Source of the DNA: an uncultured Fibrobacter sp.
Lineage (GTDB): Bacteria > Fibrobacterota > Fibrobacteria > Fibrobacterales > Fibrobacteraceae
Direction: 5' to 3'
NCBI GenBank assembly: GCA_946408125.1
Contig: CAMJQW010000001.1
Location: 1-64,000 of the forward strand
Length of the DNA stretch: 64,000 nt
Shown here piece after piece: positions 50,790 through 59,791 of this stretch; the stretch's first letter is position 1; every line of letters begins with the position of its first letter. The notes under the pieces are model-generated. The model did not search any database. It was not told where the DNA came from and was given only the letters and a program-made list of their open reading frames with translations. A program made the translations under genes and the position numbers.

Positions 50790-52652
50790 TTAGCGGTTGA
50801 GCATCTTCCCGTTGAGGGTGGCTATCCAGTACTTGTTCATCGCTTTCGCCGGAATCTTCAGGGTCGTGAGGCCCTTGTTGATGCGGGTCTTGAGGAGGAC
50901 GTTTCCGTTCAGGTCAATCAACGCGAATTTTCCGCCCAGGTCCGTATGGATTTCAAGCTTGTTGCCGTTTACGGCATAGAAGTTTGTCGGAGACAGCCTG
51001 CTGAAATCGTCCATGGCCATCGTGGTGGAATCGTTCGGATTCGTAGTTCCCCACGGGTTGGTCCATTGGGTATTGCCGGAATCTCCGCCTTCGCCGCCCT
51101 CGTCGTCATCATCGTCGTCCTTGGACTTGTCGTTCTGCCAGTCCGGAATATGGATTACAGGCTCGGTCGCAATGGGATTGGCTGGCTCCGTGAATCCGAG
51201 TTGCTGGTCCATCCACTTCATGCGTTCCTTCATCTTCTTGCGCAGATATTCAAATTCGCCGTCCCAGGTGCTGGCGTTGTTGCCGCCCATGCCCATGCCG
51301 CCGCTGCTGCTGTTGGTGCAGAATTTCATCGGCTCCGGATCCGCATCACCCTGGCCACTGTTTTTACCCAGGTTCGGCCAACGCTTGAAATTTCTTTCGG
51401 CTGCTTTTGTCAAGTAAGTCTTCATTGAATCCAGGTAGGCGTCCATGACCTTGGTGTGCCAAACGCCGCTGCGGAGTTCTGCCCAGCGCTTCTTCAGTTC
51501 GCTTTGGTATTTGGAATCTTTCCACATTCCGGAAAGCCAAATCGGAGCCTTCATGTTCATGGTAGCATCGCCACCACCGCCCCAGCCCCAGCCGCCCATG
51601 CCGCCCATGCCGCCGCCGCTTTTGCTTTCGATTTGCCAGCTCTTGCCACTGCCACCCATCATGCTGCTATTGCCCATGGCCAGGTTGAAGTCCCATGGCG
51701 GGCCAAGAGTAACTTTGCCTTCGGTATAGACTCCTTCCTTGTTGGTCTTGTTCTTGGGCTTGTGCAAGAAGAAACTGCACCAATAGGAGTCTCCGTTGTC
51801 TGTGAGTTCCTGGTGCAAGACATAATCTACCGCCGAACCGACATCCACATAATTTTCATACCCGCTGCCATTTTTGCCGTTAGAGAACAGGCCTTCTAGG
51901 TCGTCGAGGTACTTCTTGATATATTCTTCTTGCTTGGGCTGAATGTTCGCTTTCTTGGGATAGTGCAGAATGACGTTCAAACCGTCGGCAGTCCTGAAAC
52001 CTTCGGCTTCGATGCCTCCTGTCTTTTTGTCGCCTGCTCCGCCCGTGTTGGTGCCCGTCTTGTCGTATGCCCAGATGTAGCCGCCGGTAAGGCTGTCTCC
52101 AGCGATGTCATCTTCTTTAAGTTTACTCACGTTCACGCGGTACTTGCCGCGCTTGATTTTTTCGATAAGCACGTACACGCCGCGGTACACGCCGTTGATG
52201 TAGAGGTCAAAGTGCTTGGTGCGGGGGCTGTAACGGCCTGCCTGCCTAAAGAGCCAGTGGGCCAGAGCGTTGCGCATCATGCTCTTGTCCACATAAGGGC
52301 CGTGCAGTACCCAGTCGTCGGCAGGCGGAAGCCCGAACAGGCTCACTTTCATGTCTTCACCGAGGGAGTCGTGGACTTCAATGCTGTAGCCGGGCTTGGG
52401 GAACAAGGCAGAAGACTGCCCGCGGACCTTGATGCCAATATCGTAGTGGGTGCCTTTGGCACTGTCGGCCACATTGTTTGTAGCTCCGTCCAGCACACTC
52501 ATGGTGGCTGGAATCTTTTCAATGACGTTTTTGTCGAGGCATTTGCCCTTGGTGTCTACGAAGATGATTGGCAAATCGTAGGTCTGCGCAAATAGCGGGA
52601 GCACCAAGGCTGTGACGATGCCGAGGAAGAGGGTTTTAGATGTGCTGGACAT
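50790..52652 (-). CDS. Secreted CotH-domain protein, paralogue
   Basis: This 620-residue paralogue of the neighbouring CotH protein has the same order of motifs: VRGQSSALFPKPGYSIEV, WVLHGPYVDKSMMRNALAHW, YINGVYRGVYVLIEKIKR, GPPWDFNLAMG. It has a Gly/Met-rich insertion (about GGMGGMGGWGWGGGG) absent from the other copy, and the same C-terminal domain ending ATLNGKMLNR. The start at 52650-52652 (MSSTSKTLFLG) has AAGGAG upstream; an open stretch of 11 codons before it is not used. The two arose by tandem duplication, judging from co-orientation and shared architecture. Confidence 0.88.
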   Translation of the reverse strand: MSSTSKTLFLGIVTALVLPLFAQTYDLPIIFVDTKGKCLDKNVIEKIPATMSVLDGATNNVADSAKGTHYDIGIKVRGQSSALFPKPGYSIEVHDSLGEDMKVSLFGLPPADDWVLHGPYVDKSMMRNALAHWLFRQAGRYSPRTKHFDLYINGVYRGVYVLIEKIKRGKYRVNVSKLKEDDIAGDSLTGGYIWAYDKTGTNTGGAGDKKTGGIEAEGFRTADGLNVILHYPKKANIQPKQEEYIKKYLDDLEGLFSNGKNGSGYENYVDVGSAVDYVLHQELTDNGDSYWCSFFLHKPKNKTNKEGVYTEGKVTLGPPWDFNLAMGNSSMMGGSGKSWQIESKSGGGMGGMGGWGWGGGGDATMNMKAPIWLSGMWKDSKYQSELKKRWAELRSGVWHTKVMDAYLDSMKTYLTKAAERNFKRWPNLGKNSGQGDADPEPMKFCTNSSSGGMGMGGNNASTWDGEFEYLRKKMKERMKWMDQQLGFTEPANPIATEPVIHIPDWQNDKSKDDDDDDEGGEGGDSGNTQWTNPWGTTNPNDSTTMAMDDFSRLSPTNFYAVNGNKLEIHTDLGGKFALIDLNGNVLLKTRINKGLTTLKIPAKAMNKYWIATLNGKMLNR

Positions 52653-52898
52653 GCTTATTCTCCTTAACCAAAACACTAGGTGCACGTCGTCGCGTGCATA
52701 TATAAATTTATATGATTATCGGCTCTTTGATGTGTTAATTGTTGTTTACAAATTGTTTATCTGTACAACGCAAAAAGTGCTTATTTTTGCTAAATTTCGC
52801 CATTTTTGTGTAAGAATTTTCTGAATGATACGGGATATGGGGTGCGAATGCCTCTTCAAAGCAAAAAAAATGTATCTTGTACTACAAGAGGTGACCAC

Positions 52899-53972
52899 GT
52901 GAAGCGGATTTTCTTTTTGCTTGTCATGATTCTTATGTGCATTCCCGGAATCGGGAGGGCCCAGGCGAATTTTTCCCCGTCTGAGCTCGATACGCTTGTA
53001 TCCAATATTGCGCTTTATCCGGACCCGCTTCTGGTCCACGTGCTTACCGCCTCAACGTTCGGGAACGAGATCCCGGCGGCGAACGCCTGGGCGCAGGGCC
53101 ATAGGCACCTGAAGGGCGAGTCCCTGGCGGCCGCCATGGAGAATGACAACCTTTCGTACGACCCGAGTGTCCAGGCCTTGTTGCCCTTCCCGACGGTGCT
53201 CGAGATGATGTCGAAATACAGGGCCTGGTGCGACCAGCTGGGCGACGCGGTTACCAACCAGAAGGATGACGTGATGGAAGCCATCCAGCGTATGCGTCAG
53301 TCCGCGTACGATCATGGCCATTTACGCTCCGATGAACGCGTGCAGGTCGCGGAAAACTCGGGCAATATCGTGATTACGCCCGTCAAGACGGAAGTCGTTT
53401 ATGTTCCCGTGTACAACCCGCGGGTAGTTTACTACGTGTATGCGGACGGCTATACGAGAATTACTTACGGTTCGGGCGTCTGGCTCGGGGCGTGGTATGG
53501 CGAATGGGGCTGGGGAACTTGCTGGTTCGACTGGGGCCCGCGCGTCATCTACGTGCGCAATACCCGCTGGTACCCGCACAGGCCGATTCCCAGGCACCCG
53601 CGCGGGTACAGGCCGCCTCCGCGTCCGCACCGCCCGCCACCGCATGCGCATCCGCACCACAATCCTCCTCCGGCCCACAATCCGCCTCCTGCGCGTATGA
53701 GTGCGCCGCCCAAGGCATCGGCTACCGTGGTTCCCGCGCCGCAGCCGACTCGGATTGTTCCCGAACCGCAGGTGAGGGAAGTCCCGCGTAACGAAAGTCG
53801 CCCGGTCTATCCGGTCTACCGTAGCGATGACGAAGATAGGACTTACGGGAATGACAATGGACGTCAGGGAACGTCGACAAGGACGGCTCCTTCCGCACCG
53901 AGGGATACGCGTTCCACGCCGCCGCGTCAGGGCGGAGGCTCCGGAAAGTTCGGAAAGGTTATCCGGCGCTAG
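52899..53972 (+). CDS. DUF3300 exported protein with proline/histidine-rich tail
   Basis: This 357-residue exported protein starts with GTG at 52899 (signal peptide MKRIFFLLVMILMCIPGIGRAQA; AAGAGG at seven bases). The body matches DUF3300: LVSNIALYPDPLLVHVLTASTF, DPSVQALLPFPTVLEMM. The middle contains PVYNPRVVYY and a Trp-rich GVWLGAWYGEWGWG, then a Pro/His/Arg-rich tail. The function is unknown; an envelope role is likely. It overlaps the next gene by four bases tail-to-tail. Confidence 0.8.
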   Translation: MKRIFFLLVMILMCIPGIGRAQANFSPSELDTLVSNIALYPDPLLVHVLTASTFGNEIPAANAWAQGHRHLKGESLAAAMENDNLSYDPSVQALLPFPTVLEMMSKYRAWCDQLGDAVTNQKDDVMEAIQRMRQSAYDHGHLRSDERVQVAENSGNIVITPVKTEVVYVPVYNPRVVYYVYADGYTRITYGSGVWLGAWYGEWGWGTCWFDWGPRVIYVRNTRWYPHRPIPRHPRGYRPPPRPHRPPPHAHPHHNPPPAHNPPPARMSAPPKASATVVPAPQPTRIVPEPQVREVPRNESRPVYPVYRSDDEDRTYGNDNGRQGTSTRTAPSAPRDTRSTPPRQGGGSGKFGKVIRR

Positions 53973-54907
53973 TTTTCGATGGAATTGTCTAGCAGGTCGT
54001 GGGCGTTTTCGGGTGCCCCGGTGATTTCTGCTAGGCTGTAAAAATGGCCGAACTCGAGGTTGTCCCTGCGGGCCTGCTTTTCGTAGGCGCGGAGTTTTGT
54101 GGTTTCTTCGGGCGAGTTGTCCCTGAGGATGAAGTTTATGGTCCAGGGCGATGCGAGTGCGTCAAATCCTTCCATGAGACACTTTTCGGAAATGAATGCC
54201 GAGACGAGGTTGTCGCCGAAGACGTTCTTGAAGATTCCGGGCCACGGGGATTTTTCAATTTCGCTTACGCTCAACAGTTTCTTCATGTTGTCGAAGAATC
54301 CGAAGCGGCGCCCTTTGCGCCCGATGATGACGAGCAGGCCGAAGACGACGATGATGAAGATCCAGCCGCGGACGGTCATGGAGGGTTCTTCGGGAATGTC
54401 GCTCTCGCCGGTATCTAGCGAGAATCCTTTTTTTTGCGCGATAGCCTGTGCGATTCCGTAGGCGGTGGCGGTGATGCCTTGACCGTAGTTCTCCTTGCGG
54501 AATGCTGGAATCATGCGTTCTTGCTGGATTTTTTCGAGCTCGCTTTTTTGAAGGTAGGTTTCTGCTCCGCCGCCTGCTAGGACAGCCTTCTTGCGCTGCT
54601 TCAGGGCGACGAGGATTACCGCGTATTCGTTACCGTCGGGATTCCATCGGGAGGTGAACTGCGTTGCTGCCGTGCTTGCGTCCGCCTTGCCGATGTCGTC
54701 GACGAGGATGGCGTACAGGCGGACTCCCGCTTTTTCAAAGAGTTCCCGGGAAAGGTTGTTGAAATATTCCGTTTGCTGTACTGTCACCAGGCGGTCTTCG
54801 TCGGTGACGATGCCGTACTTGGGACTTTCTTGCGCATGCACGGAAAAGGCGCATAGGATGACGCTCAGCACGATGAATGAGAATTTTTTGAAAATCGGTT
54901 TCCGCAT
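53969..54907 (-). CDS. TPM-domain (TPM_phosphatase) membrane protein
   Basis: This 312-residue protein has a signal peptide (about 1-25), a TPM domain (about 30-165: the LYAILVDDIG and EYAVILVALKQRKKAVLAGGG segments), one transmembrane helix (about 183-200, GWIFIIVVFGLLVIIG) and a cytosolic tail. TPM-domain proteins occur in envelope operons of many bacteria; an acid-phosphatase activity has been reported for plant TLP18.3. Third in a minus-strand operon (56129-57052, 54912-56129, this gene). Confidence 0.78.
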   Translation of the reverse strand: MRKPIFKKFSFIVLSVILCAFSVHAQESPKYGIVTDEDRLVTVQQTEYFNNLSRELFEKAGVRLYAILVDDIGKADASTAATQFTSRWNPDGNEYAVILVALKQRKKAVLAGGGAETYLQKSELEKIQQERMIPAFRKENYGQGITATAYGIAQAIAQKKGFSLDTGESDIPEEPSMTVRGWIFIIVVFGLLVIIGRKGRRFGFFDNMKKLLSVSEIEKSPWPGIFKNVFGDNLVSAFISEKCLMEGFDALASPWTINFILRDNSPEETTKLRAYEKQARRDNLEFGHFYSLAEITGAPENAHDLLDNSIEN

Positions 54908-54911
54908 GGAA

Positions 54912-56129
54912 CTATTTGCAGTACTTCGTCAGCTGCTTTTGCAAATCCGAAAGGTCCGTCTTCTGTACGGCCTTGATGGTCGCGTCCAGATCGCTTTTGC
55001 CGACACCCTTGCTTGTCGCCATGTAGCTTACGCCGTCTCCCTTGACGGATAGCGTAATCTCGTAGGAACGCATCGCGTTGTTGCCCGTACCGAGGGAATT
55101 CTTTTCGGAGGCGGTAAAACCGACGGAAAGCTTGGGAGCCTTGGGGTCGTCTACGGCGAAGATGGATTTTTGGTTCAGGTTCTTTTCGAAGGCGTTGCAG
55201 AGGTTTGCAATCTGGTTGCATTCCAGACGGACTTCGCAACGGGAGCGTTTTACCTTGTATGTAATTTCGATGCCCTGGCTCAGACCGCTTGCTTTGATGA
55301 AGGCGAGCGGGAGGTTCGGCATGACCGTGAGGGAGAAGGGCCCGGTTTCAAAATTGACCTTGCGGAGCAGGAAGTTTGCACTCCCGTTTTCGCCGGTACG
55401 CTTTTCGGCGAGAGTCTGGCGCCCTTGCTTTGCGATGAGTGGGAATCCGGATAGCGGTCCTTCGCTGTCGGTGACGGTCACGCTCCATTCGGGCATTTCG
55501 GAACTTACGAGCGCGAATGTTTCCGTCGGTCCCTTTATTTTTATTCCGGATAGTTTTTCGATCAGCGCCGATTCGACTTCGGGCAGGTTGTGCAGGAGGC
55601 GCTGGGTGTCGTTGAGCGGGTAGACCTTGCTCAGTTGCCACAGCAGGCGCTCGTAATCCGGTAGCATGGCCTGTGCCGATTGCAAGTCGCTGGCGACTTT
55701 CGCGTACTGCCTGTTTTTCAGGGCTTCGCGGGCGCTCGCCTCGAGCTTGGCGACATCGGTGCGGATGCGCTTCATTTGGAACTGGATGTCGGAGGTGAAT
55801 TCGTCCATGTCGAGCGTGGCGGTTGCCTTGTAGCCCTTGTCCGTCTTGACGCTTTCGATTTTGACGCCTTTCAGCTTGATGTTGCTCTTGACGCTGTTGC
55901 TTGAGAAGAAAGTCTCGTCGAGGCTGCTGTTGGCGCCCGATTTGGATTCCTTTTTCGTGAGGACCTGCTTCGAGTCCACCTGTGCTACGATTTGCTTCGC
56001 GACACCCGCCATGGCCGCGTTGTTGGCCTCTTCCTGGGATTTCTCGGAGACCGCCGTATACGTGATGACGCGCCCGGCAAAGGCGGGGAGAACCGCAAGG
56101 AGCGCTATCAGTAGGGTGGTCTTTTTCAT
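54912..56129 (-). CDS. Exported LPP20-like protein
   Basis: This 405-residue exported protein has a signal peptide ending AFAG and no lipobox. The N-terminal half looks like an LPP20/CsgG-type alpha/beta domain (SEEANNAAMAGVAKQIVAQV and TATLDMDEF patterns), followed by a helical stretch and an Ig-like beta segment (EWSVTVTDSEGPL). The stop-start overlap with the upstream lipoprotein gene (TAATG) and the four-base gap to the TPM gene indicate one operon. The function is unknown. Confidence 0.68.
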   Translation of the reverse strand: MKKTTLLIALLAVLPAFAGRVITYTAVSEKSQEEANNAAMAGVAKQIVAQVDSKQVLTKKESKSGANSSLDETFFSSNSVKSNIKLKGVKIESVKTDKGYKATATLDMDEFTSDIQFQMKRIRTDVAKLEASAREALKNRQYAKVASDLQSAQAMLPDYERLLWQLSKVYPLNDTQRLLHNLPEVESALIEKLSGIKIKGPTETFALVSSEMPEWSVTVTDSEGPLSGFPLIAKQGRQTLAEKRTGENGSANFLLRKVNFETGPFSLTVMPNLPLAFIKASGLSQGIEITYKVKRSRCEVRLECNQIANLCNAFEKNLNQKSIFAVDDPKAPKLSVGFTASEKNSLGTGNNAMRSYEITLSVKGDGVSYMATSKGVGKSDLDATIKAVQKTDLSDLQKQLTKYCK

Positions 56130-57052
56130 TAGAGGATTTCCATCAGGATCAGTTTCTTGGTGATGTTGAGTTTCTTCGTTTCGGCGAGCGGCTTGACCAG
56201 GTTGCGTATCTGGCTATAGACTTCTTGTGAATCGGCGAACCTGGCAGGATCGGCATATACGGTGACGTCGATGGTCTTTTCCGTCATGACGTTGATGACG
56301 ATGCTGTTGAAAGCGCCCTTCATTGATTTCGAGACGGCTTCCTGGAGTTCTTCGACCTGCCCGTCGGTGTATTCGCCCTTCAGGTTCATGACCACCTTGT
56401 ACTGCACGCCCTTGGCGAGGTCTGCGCGCCAGTAGGAGAGGATTTTCTGTTCCAGGCCGGGCATGGCCTTGCGCATGGCCGACTGTGCGTTCGCGCGCAG
56501 GTGCGTCTGGTCCGTGTGGCCGTTGTTCTTGACTTCGGCGGTCTGGCTTCCGAGCAGGCGCGCGGTGGAGGTCTCGTAGGCGTTCAGTTCTACCGTGATG
56601 TGGTCCGGATTTATAGAACCGGAAAACTTGAGGTAGATGTCGGCGCCGAGGGCGAGGCTTGCGAGGTATGACATGTCGTCTTCCGCGTTCGCGATGTCGT
56701 TTTGCATGCGGATGACGTCGTCCAGCTGGGAACTGCCTTCGAGGGATTTGACTTCGAAATGCTTTTGCGTGAGGTAGCTGTTGGCCGCTTCCGCCATCGC
56801 CTTGTACATGGGATCATCCTTCGGGGGGACGACCATGATTGTGGGTACGGAGGGAAGGTCGGAGGTTGGGCCTGCGTTTGTAGAGGCCGTGTTTCCGGCA
56901 ATGTCTGCATCGGCGCTGTTATCCATCGCGGAATAGGCCGCCTCGGCCTTGCTTCGCGTAAGCGACGGATCCGGATCGTATTTCGGACCGGTGGAACAGG
57001 CCGTGAGGGCAAAAGCTGCCGTCAGAATGATGAAATTTATCTTCATAATCAT
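56129..57052 (-). CDS. Lipoprotein, CsgG/LpoB-like fold possible
   Basis: This 307-residue lipoprotein has lipobox LTAC (Cys19, context AFALTACSTGP). The main domain contains PTIMVVPPKDD, LASLALGADIYLKF and ITVELNAYETSTARLLGSQ, a pattern typical of CsgG/LpoB-type nucleotide-binding-like lipoproteins; this is a fold-level guess. No ribosome-binding site is evident; ATG 57052 or 57046 could be used. It is the first gene of a three-gene envelope operon with the LPP20-like and TPM genes. Confidence 0.68.
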   Translation of the reverse strand: MIMKINFIILTAAFALTACSTGPKYDPDPSLTRSKAEAAYSAMDNSADADIAGNTASTNAGPTSDLPSVPTIMVVPPKDDPMYKAMAEAANSYLTQKHFEVKSLEGSSQLDDVIRMQNDIANAEDDMSYLASLALGADIYLKFSGSINPDHITVELNAYETSTARLLGSQTAEVKNNGHTDQTHLRANAQSAMRKAMPGLEQKILSYWRADLAKGVQYKVVMNLKGEYTDGQVEELQEAVSKSMKGAFNSIVINVMTEKTIDVTVYADPARFADSQEVYSQIRNLVKPLAETKKLNITKKLILMEIL

Positions 57053-57200
57053 TGTAAAGTTATTTTAATCTTACGCAAAAGTCAAGAAAAAAAAGAGAAT
57101 GTGAGTTAATTTACAATGAAAGCACATTTTTTTGATTTTTTTTTAATAAACGTGTTTTTTTTTGATTTGCCTATATATCTTTCTTTTAGGTGGTTCTCGT

Positions 57201-57839
57201 ATGAGTGAAAAGTGGATTTGGTTGCCCGACTGGGCCTCTGACTTGACTTTGTGGGAAGACGACTTGACTGACGTCGATTCCTCGGCTCATCATGTATTCG
57301 TACCATACGAGAAGATGGTGAAGAACCTCGATAGCTTGTACAAAATGGCAGGAATCTCGGCCGCCAGTACCGTCGTGGGATGGGGCATGGGCGCATTTGT
57401 AATGCTCATGAATGCCTCGAACAGGCCTAGCGGACAGAAGTGGATATTGCTTTCTCCCTTTGCCGATTTCTGTGACGAAGCGGGCGACTGGACGGAGCAG
57501 AACCTGACTTTCATGGCGAAGCAGATCCGCTCGACGGTGGAGCCCGCGCTCAATTCATTTCAGGAACAGTTTGACGAAGAATTCGGCGAGTGGCAAGACG
57601 ATTGGCGCCGCGCCGCGAACAAGATGGATCCGGAACTCCTGGCCGAGGGGATAACCTATCTCGCCCAGCACAGTATTTCCTCTCCGATAGGGAATAGCGA
57701 GAATATCCAGGTGGTGTACGGCCGCATGGACCAGGCGATCCCGCCTGCGCAGACGCTGAAACTCAAGGAATTCCTGCCGGGCGCCGAATTCAAGGAACGC
57801 CCGAAGGCCGGTCACTGGCCGCCGATGTTACTCCTGTAA
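57201..57839 (+). CDS. Alpha/beta-hydrolase-fold protein lacking the nucleophile
   Basis: This 212-residue protein resembles BioH/BioG-like alpha/beta hydrolases: LPDWASDLTLWED, the nucleophile-elbow segment VVGWGMGAFVML, VVYGRMDQAIPP (acid) and the terminal AGHWPPML (His). The elbow reads G-W-G-M-G, so the usual serine is glycine (residue 62); ordinary Ser-based hydrolysis is unlikely even though acid and histidine are kept. ATG 57201 follows AGGTGG. It overlaps lnt tail-to-tail by 12 bases. Confidence 0.75.
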   Translation: MSEKWIWLPDWASDLTLWEDDLTDVDSSAHHVFVPYEKMVKNLDSLYKMAGISAASTVVGWGMGAFVMLMNASNRPSGQKWILLSPFADFCDEAGDWTEQNLTFMAKQIRSTVEPALNSFQEQFDEEFGEWQDDWRRAANKMDPELLAEGITYLAQHSISSPIGNSENIQVVYGRMDQAIPPAQTLKLKEFLPGAEFKERPKAGHWPPMLLL

Positions 57840-59774
57840 GGGAGACCGGCAAAACTTCCCGCATTTCCAGAGGGCAAATGCGGCAATCAGGTACACGAGG
57901 AAGAACCACAGGAGGGCGGTTTCCACGGAATCGCCGATGTGCTGGTATAGCGTATCGCGTGTCTTGAGCTGCATCTTGCGGATGACGACGCGGTCGGTAA
58001 AGATTTCCGTATTCTTGTCGAAGTGGCCGTACTGGTCGATAAACGCGGTGATGCCGCTGTTTGCAAGTCTTGCGGTGGGCATGCCGTTCTCGATGGCGCG
58101 GTAACGGACGAGGTTCAGGTGCTGGTACGGGGCGGTGCTCCGGCCGAACCATCCGTCGTTCGTGATGTTCACCATCAGGCGAGAACCTTCGTTGATGGCT
58201 TCGCGTACGAGGTCGCCGAAGATGGCGTCGTAGCAGATGAACGGCGTCCACTTGAACGGACCGTAGACGGGAGTTTCCTTGCCCGGTACAAAATCCCCTT
58301 CGCCGAGGTCGACATAGTTCAGGATGGGGAAGATGTCGTCGAACGGGATGCGCTCGCTGAAGGGGACGAGGTGCTTTTTGATATAGCGCTGGTAATGGTC
58401 CTGGTCGTCGGGCGTAAACAGGAACGAGGCGTTGTAGATGTCGAACTTGCGCGGGCTGCCCGGCTTGTTCCGCTTGTAGTCGAGGGCTCCCGTGAGGATG
58501 CTCGCGTTATGGCGGTTGGCGAGCTCGTGCAGGTCGTCGATGGTCTTGCGCTGGCGGCGGATGTGGTCGGGAATGGCCGTTTCCGCGAGGATGACGATGT
58601 CCGTGCCTTTGGGAACGCTGTCGTTCACCATGCCGAAGGTTTTCGCGATGATGCGGTCATAGCGTTCGCGGCTCCACTTTTCGCCTTGCTGGATGCTCGG
58701 CTGGATGAGCGCCATTTGCGGGGCTTCGTCGGAGTCGCTGCCGTGGAAAGGTTCCGCTTCGGGTGACGAGATGACGATGTGGCCGTGGATAAGCAGGATG
58801 GCCAGGATGATTGCGGGAACGGCAACCGGCCACTTGGCGCGGATACCTGGCCGCATGACCGCTTTTGCGACAATCATGTTGGAAGCGATGATGAGTGTCG
58901 TGTAGCCGAAGATGCCGATGATGGAGAGCATCTGGATAATTTCGAGGCTGCTTCCGAAGGTGTAGCCGAGATGGCTCCACGGGAAAGCGAAATCACCGCG
59001 CGTGCGGGTCATCTCGAGGCTTGCGAAAAAGATGGGGTAGAGCGCGAGCAACCACGCGCGGTTACGGATTTTGATTTCGCGGACGATAGTGTAGATGAAC
59101 GAGGCGAACACGGCGTAGGCGCTGAAGAACGCGATGAGCAGCAGGACGCCGAGGCAGATGAGGCCGGAAGGGGCCGTCTCGACATTCATCACGTTGTAGA
59201 TCCAGTAGTAGTTGATGGTGTTGTAGATCATTCCCGACCAGAAAGTCGCAAAGATGACCTGCCCGCGAGCATAGCGGTTCAGTACGATGAACCATGGGGC
59301 AAGCAGTACGAGCGCGGCGGGCCCGAGGGGAAACGGCGGGAAGGCAAACCCGAACAGGATCCACGAGATGGAACTCAGGAACAGCGCTCGGCGAGAATCG
59401 ACGTCGCGGATATGCTTGGCGTTCCAGATGGCGAAAAGGATGACCCAGAAAATCGATATGGGAATGGCTGTGAATGCGAGCTGGAGGAGCCCCGCATGGC
59501 CGGCGGTCAGGTAGTCTATCGCGAGGAAGGCAAACTGCACGATGCTGTAAGTGAACAGAATGCGCTTGAAGTTTTTGCGTATGGCACGCGCGAAAAAGAA
59601 GGGGAGCGTTATGGCGAGCGGCGCAACGTGCGGGATATGGACGTAAAGTCCCGGTTCATCGGAACGGAGCGCGATGGCGACAACCTCCGCTACAAAAAGG
59701 ACGGCAAGGTATATCCAGTAAACTTTCGGGAGCGCTCTAAGCTGCATTTTAATTTTAGTCAAAAAATCACTCAT
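57828..59774 (-). CDS. lnt: Apolipoprotein N-acyltransferase
   Basis: This 648-residue inner-membrane enzyme adds the third acyl chain to lipoproteins. The N-terminal half has multiple transmembrane segments and the C-terminal half is a nitrilase-like periplasmic domain with the Glu-Lys-Cys triad: ILAETAIPD, KKHLVPFSERIPF, PFICYDAIFGD and NDGWFGRS. It is longer than E. coli Lnt (about 510), mainly at the N-terminus. It is last in the lipoprotein-rsmI-lnt operon. The many lipoprotein genes in this window are its likely clients. Confidence 0.94.
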   Translation of the reverse strand: MSDFLTKIKMQLRALPKVYWIYLAVLFVAEVVAIALRSDEPGLYVHIPHVAPLAITLPFFFARAIRKNFKRILFTYSIVQFAFLAIDYLTAGHAGLLQLAFTAIPISIFWVILFAIWNAKHIRDVDSRRALFLSSISWILFGFAFPPFPLGPAALVLLAPWFIVLNRYARGQVIFATFWSGMIYNTINYYWIYNVMNVETAPSGLICLGVLLLIAFFSAYAVFASFIYTIVREIKIRNRAWLLALYPIFFASLEMTRTRGDFAFPWSHLGYTFGSSLEIIQMLSIIGIFGYTTLIIASNMIVAKAVMRPGIRAKWPVAVPAIILAILLIHGHIVISSPEAEPFHGSDSDEAPQMALIQPSIQQGEKWSRERYDRIIAKTFGMVNDSVPKGTDIVILAETAIPDHIRRQRKTIDDLHELANRHNASILTGALDYKRNKPGSPRKFDIYNASFLFTPDDQDHYQRYIKKHLVPFSERIPFDDIFPILNYVDLGEGDFVPGKETPVYGPFKWTPFICYDAIFGDLVREAINEGSRLMVNITNDGWFGRSTAPYQHLNLVRYRAIENGMPTARLANSGITAFIDQYGHFDKNTEIFTDRVVIRKMQLKTRDTLYQHIGDSVETALLWFFLVYLIAAFALWKCGKFCRSPLQE

Positions 59775-59791
59775 CTCTCATTTCACATCAA

